From the NCBI RefSeq assembly GCF_014196295.1, contig NZ_JACIDK010000001.1:1091433-1155432 (forward strand): a stretch of 64,000 nt of DNA. Reading direction: 5' to 3'. Below, one piece after another: positions 62,915-64,000 of this stretch (positions are counted from its first letter, which is position 1; each line of letters opens with the position of its first letter). The translations under genes and the position numbers were made by a program. This stretch comes from Phenylobacterium haematophilum. GTDB lineage: Bacteria > Pseudomonadota > Alphaproteobacteria > Caulobacterales > Caulobacteraceae. The notes below the pieces were generated by a model. The model was not told the DNA's origin, ran no database searches, and saw only the letters and a program-made list of their open reading frames with translations.

Positions 62915-63745
62915 CTAGTTCTTTCGACCCGCCGCCCGCATCTGCTCAGCGTTGGCGGCGTCGCCAAAGCCGGTTCCCGATCCGGTGATCGGGTCGTTGC
63001 GCCGTACCCGCAGGTTGTTTTGGACATGGGTCACGCCGGCCATGTCCTCGATCAACCGCTCGGCCCGGTGCTTGGCCTCGCGTTCGAGCACCTGGCCCGA
63101 CAGGGTCACCTCGCCGCCCTCGACCGTCACGGTGATCGCGCTGGCGTCGAGCCACGGATCGTCGGTCAGCCGCTCATGCGCCTCTTCGCTGATCCGCGTG
63201 TCGGTGCGCTTGTAGCCGCTGGGTCCCCGCCCGCGATGGTCGCCCTCCCCGAGCCACGAAGCGACGCGGTCGCCGGCCCGTTCCCAGAAGCTGCGGCGGT
63301 CCGGCTCGTCTTCGTAGTGGCCAATGTGGTCGGGATGTCGGTCGCCATAGGCGACGCGATAGGCGCGTTCATCCCGCCAGCGCTCATCGCCATAGCGGTC
63401 GTCGCGATGACGCGGCGATCCATAGGCATAGGCGCCTCCCCGGGTGATCGCCCGCTCGTCGTCCCGATAGTCAGGACGGCGATCATAGTCTGAATAGGCG
63501 CGCCGCGCCCGCCGGGCCATTCGCGCCTCGTAGGCGTAGTCTGATGAATCGCGCGGACTGGTGTAGTCCACGCCGCTCTCGCGCTCGCCGAAGACATGCT
63601 CACGTCCGCGCGGCTGGAAACTGCGATCGCCGTATAGCCCGCGGTCGTAACGGTCGTCGCGCTCGTGCCGACGATAGCGCCCATACCCGCGTTCACGGTC
63701 CAGCCGTTCCAGTTCCTCGCGCTCATCCATCCATCGGTCGGACAT
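62915..63745 (-). CDS. BON domain protein with long charged N-terminus
   Basis: A 276-residue protein. The first ~190 residues are low-complexity, rich in Arg, Asp and Tyr (RYRRHERDDRYDRG, YSDYDRRPDYRDDERA) and likely disordered. The BON domain follows at ~195-260 (DTRISEEAHERLTDDPWLDASAITVTVEGGEVTLSGQV, then GVTHVQNNLRV). BON domains bind phospholipid or peptidoglycan-related partners and are often stress proteins. AGGGAGAA precedes ATG 63745. A GGAAC-N16-CGTT promoter lies 40 bp upstream, fitting general stress control. Confidence 0.88.
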   Translation of the reverse strand: MSDRWMDEREELERLDRERGYGRYRRHERDDRYDRGLYGDRSFQPRGREHVFGERESGVDYTSPRDSSDYAYEARMARRARRAYSDYDRRPDYRDDERAITRGGAYAYGSPRHRDDRYGDERWRDERAYRVAYGDRHPDHIGHYEDEPDRRSFWERAGDRVASWLGEGDHRGRGPSGYKRTDTRISEEAHERLTDDPWLDASAITVTVEGGEVTLSGQVLEREAKHRAERLIEDMAGVTHVQNNLRVRRNDPITGSGTGFGDAANAEQMRAAGRKN

Positions 63746-63784
63746 GGTCGTTCTCCCTGGTTGTCGTTGCGTCATGCGAGCGAC

Positions 63785-63809
63785 AACGAGGGATCGCGGC
63801 GCCGGTTCC
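63785..63809 (-). promoter_or_regulatory. EcfG (sigma-T) type general stress promoter
   Basis: On the minus strand GGAAC (63809-63805) and CGTT (63788-63785) are separated by exactly 16 bases, matching the alphaproteobacterial EcfG consensus GGAAC-N16/17-CGTT. It lies 40 bp before the BON gene. Confidence 0.75.
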
Positions 63810-63835
63810 GGCCAGATTTCACGCCAAGCTTGGCT

Positions 63836-64000
63836 CTACAGCGGAATGTTGTCGTGTTTCTTCCAGGGGTTGGCGAGTTGCTTTCCCTGGAGGTTCTTCA
63901 GCGCGTTGGCGATGCGCCGGCGAGTGGAGTGCGGCATGATGACATCGTCGATGTAGCCGCGGGAAGCGGCGACGAACGGATTGGCGAAGCGCTGCTTGTA
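63836..64000 (-). CDS. Acyl-CoA (propionyl-CoA type) carboxylase beta subunit, C-terminal fragment
   Basis: The last 54 residues are inside the window: KQRFANPFVAASRGYIDDVI followed by MPHSTRRRIANALKNL and ending NPWKKHDNIPL. This is the conserved C-terminus of carboxyltransferase beta subunits such as PccB or MccB. The rest lies beyond the right edge, so it is cut by the window and not broken. It carboxylates acyl-CoA together with a biotin-carrying alpha subunit. Confidence 0.92.
   Translation of the reverse strand, partial: YKQRFANPFVAASRGYIDDVIMPHSTRRRIANALKNLQGKQLANPWKKHDNIPL

Noticed and set aside
63836..64000. Carboxylase beta subunit as a pseudogene
   Set aside because: It is only cut by the window edge; the visible C-terminus is intact.
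1..64000. CRISPR arrays, insertion sequences, prophage or integrase genes
   Set aside because: I saw no regularly spaced short repeats, transposase, integrase or phage structural genes on reading both strands.

Overview
The window is a GC-rich chromosomal segment that I assign to the Caulobacteraceae (Caulobacter/Phenylobacterium type). The strongest evidence is a divK-pleD pair. In PleD the phosphoacceptor D53, the RxxD inhibitory site at 359-362 and GGEEF at 368-372 fall on what I recall as the Caulobacter crescentus numbering. Other support comes from mipZ with CcrM-type GANTC sites upstream, an alphaproteobacterial LexA box (GTTC-N7-GTTC), a phasin gene and an EcfG-type promoter. Genus assignment is inference; no rRNA gene is present.

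Layout. 1-5.3 kb is accessory: the N-terminal part of a giant Ig-like repeat surface protein, a GST-family gene, a small P-loop ATPase framed by two related ~68-bp repeats, an acyltransferase and small hypotheticals. 5.7-12 kb holds an RcnB-family protein, the GatCAB amidotransferase genes, ruvX and a PilZ gene. 11-19.9 kb is nucleotide, lipid and DNA metabolism: pyrB, a LOG-family gene, a dihydroorotase-like pyrC' lacking its metal ligands, then an apparent insertion of two genes that each carry a perfect LexA box, then plsY, dprA and topA. 19.9-28 kb holds rnr, an AidB-like acyl-CoA dehydrogenase, a KefB-type antiporter, PAP2, EamA and NUDIX genes. 28-31.2 kb is a Fur-box-preceded operon PepSY-DUF2271-DUF4198-apbE.

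31.3-42 kb: rpmG, an AraC regulator, a DMT exporter with csaA, divK-pleD, a HAD-like protein, a YceI lipoprotein, a ROK kinase with dinB, and clpS-clpA. 42-52 kb: a HIT protein, acyl-CoA synthetase, the ridA-GDPD-GNAT operon, a phasin behind two palindromic operators, a D,D-carboxypeptidase with SPOR domain, a membrane DnaJ protein, mipZ, panC, and DUF1489 with an enoyl-CoA hydratase. 52-64 kb: a cNMP-binding/patatin protein, a tiny free-standing transcript encoding a 22-residue peptide, an XRE regulator, a DUF3574 lipoprotein, a GH24-like membrane protein, mgtE, tRNA-Leu(GAG), a FliN-like gene, lipB, DUF805, YbjQ, msrB, SDR, APH and BON genes, and the C-terminus of an acyl-CoA carboxylase beta subunit.

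The most promising undescribed element is the two-gene SOS-controlled module at about 13.93-15.29 kb: a glycine-zipper protein followed by a two-helix membrane protein with a possible PH-like tail. The 54.14-54.35 kb microprotein transcript and the repeat-framed ATPase at 2.0-2.75 kb come next. All functional calls are from reading the sequence; no database search was run.
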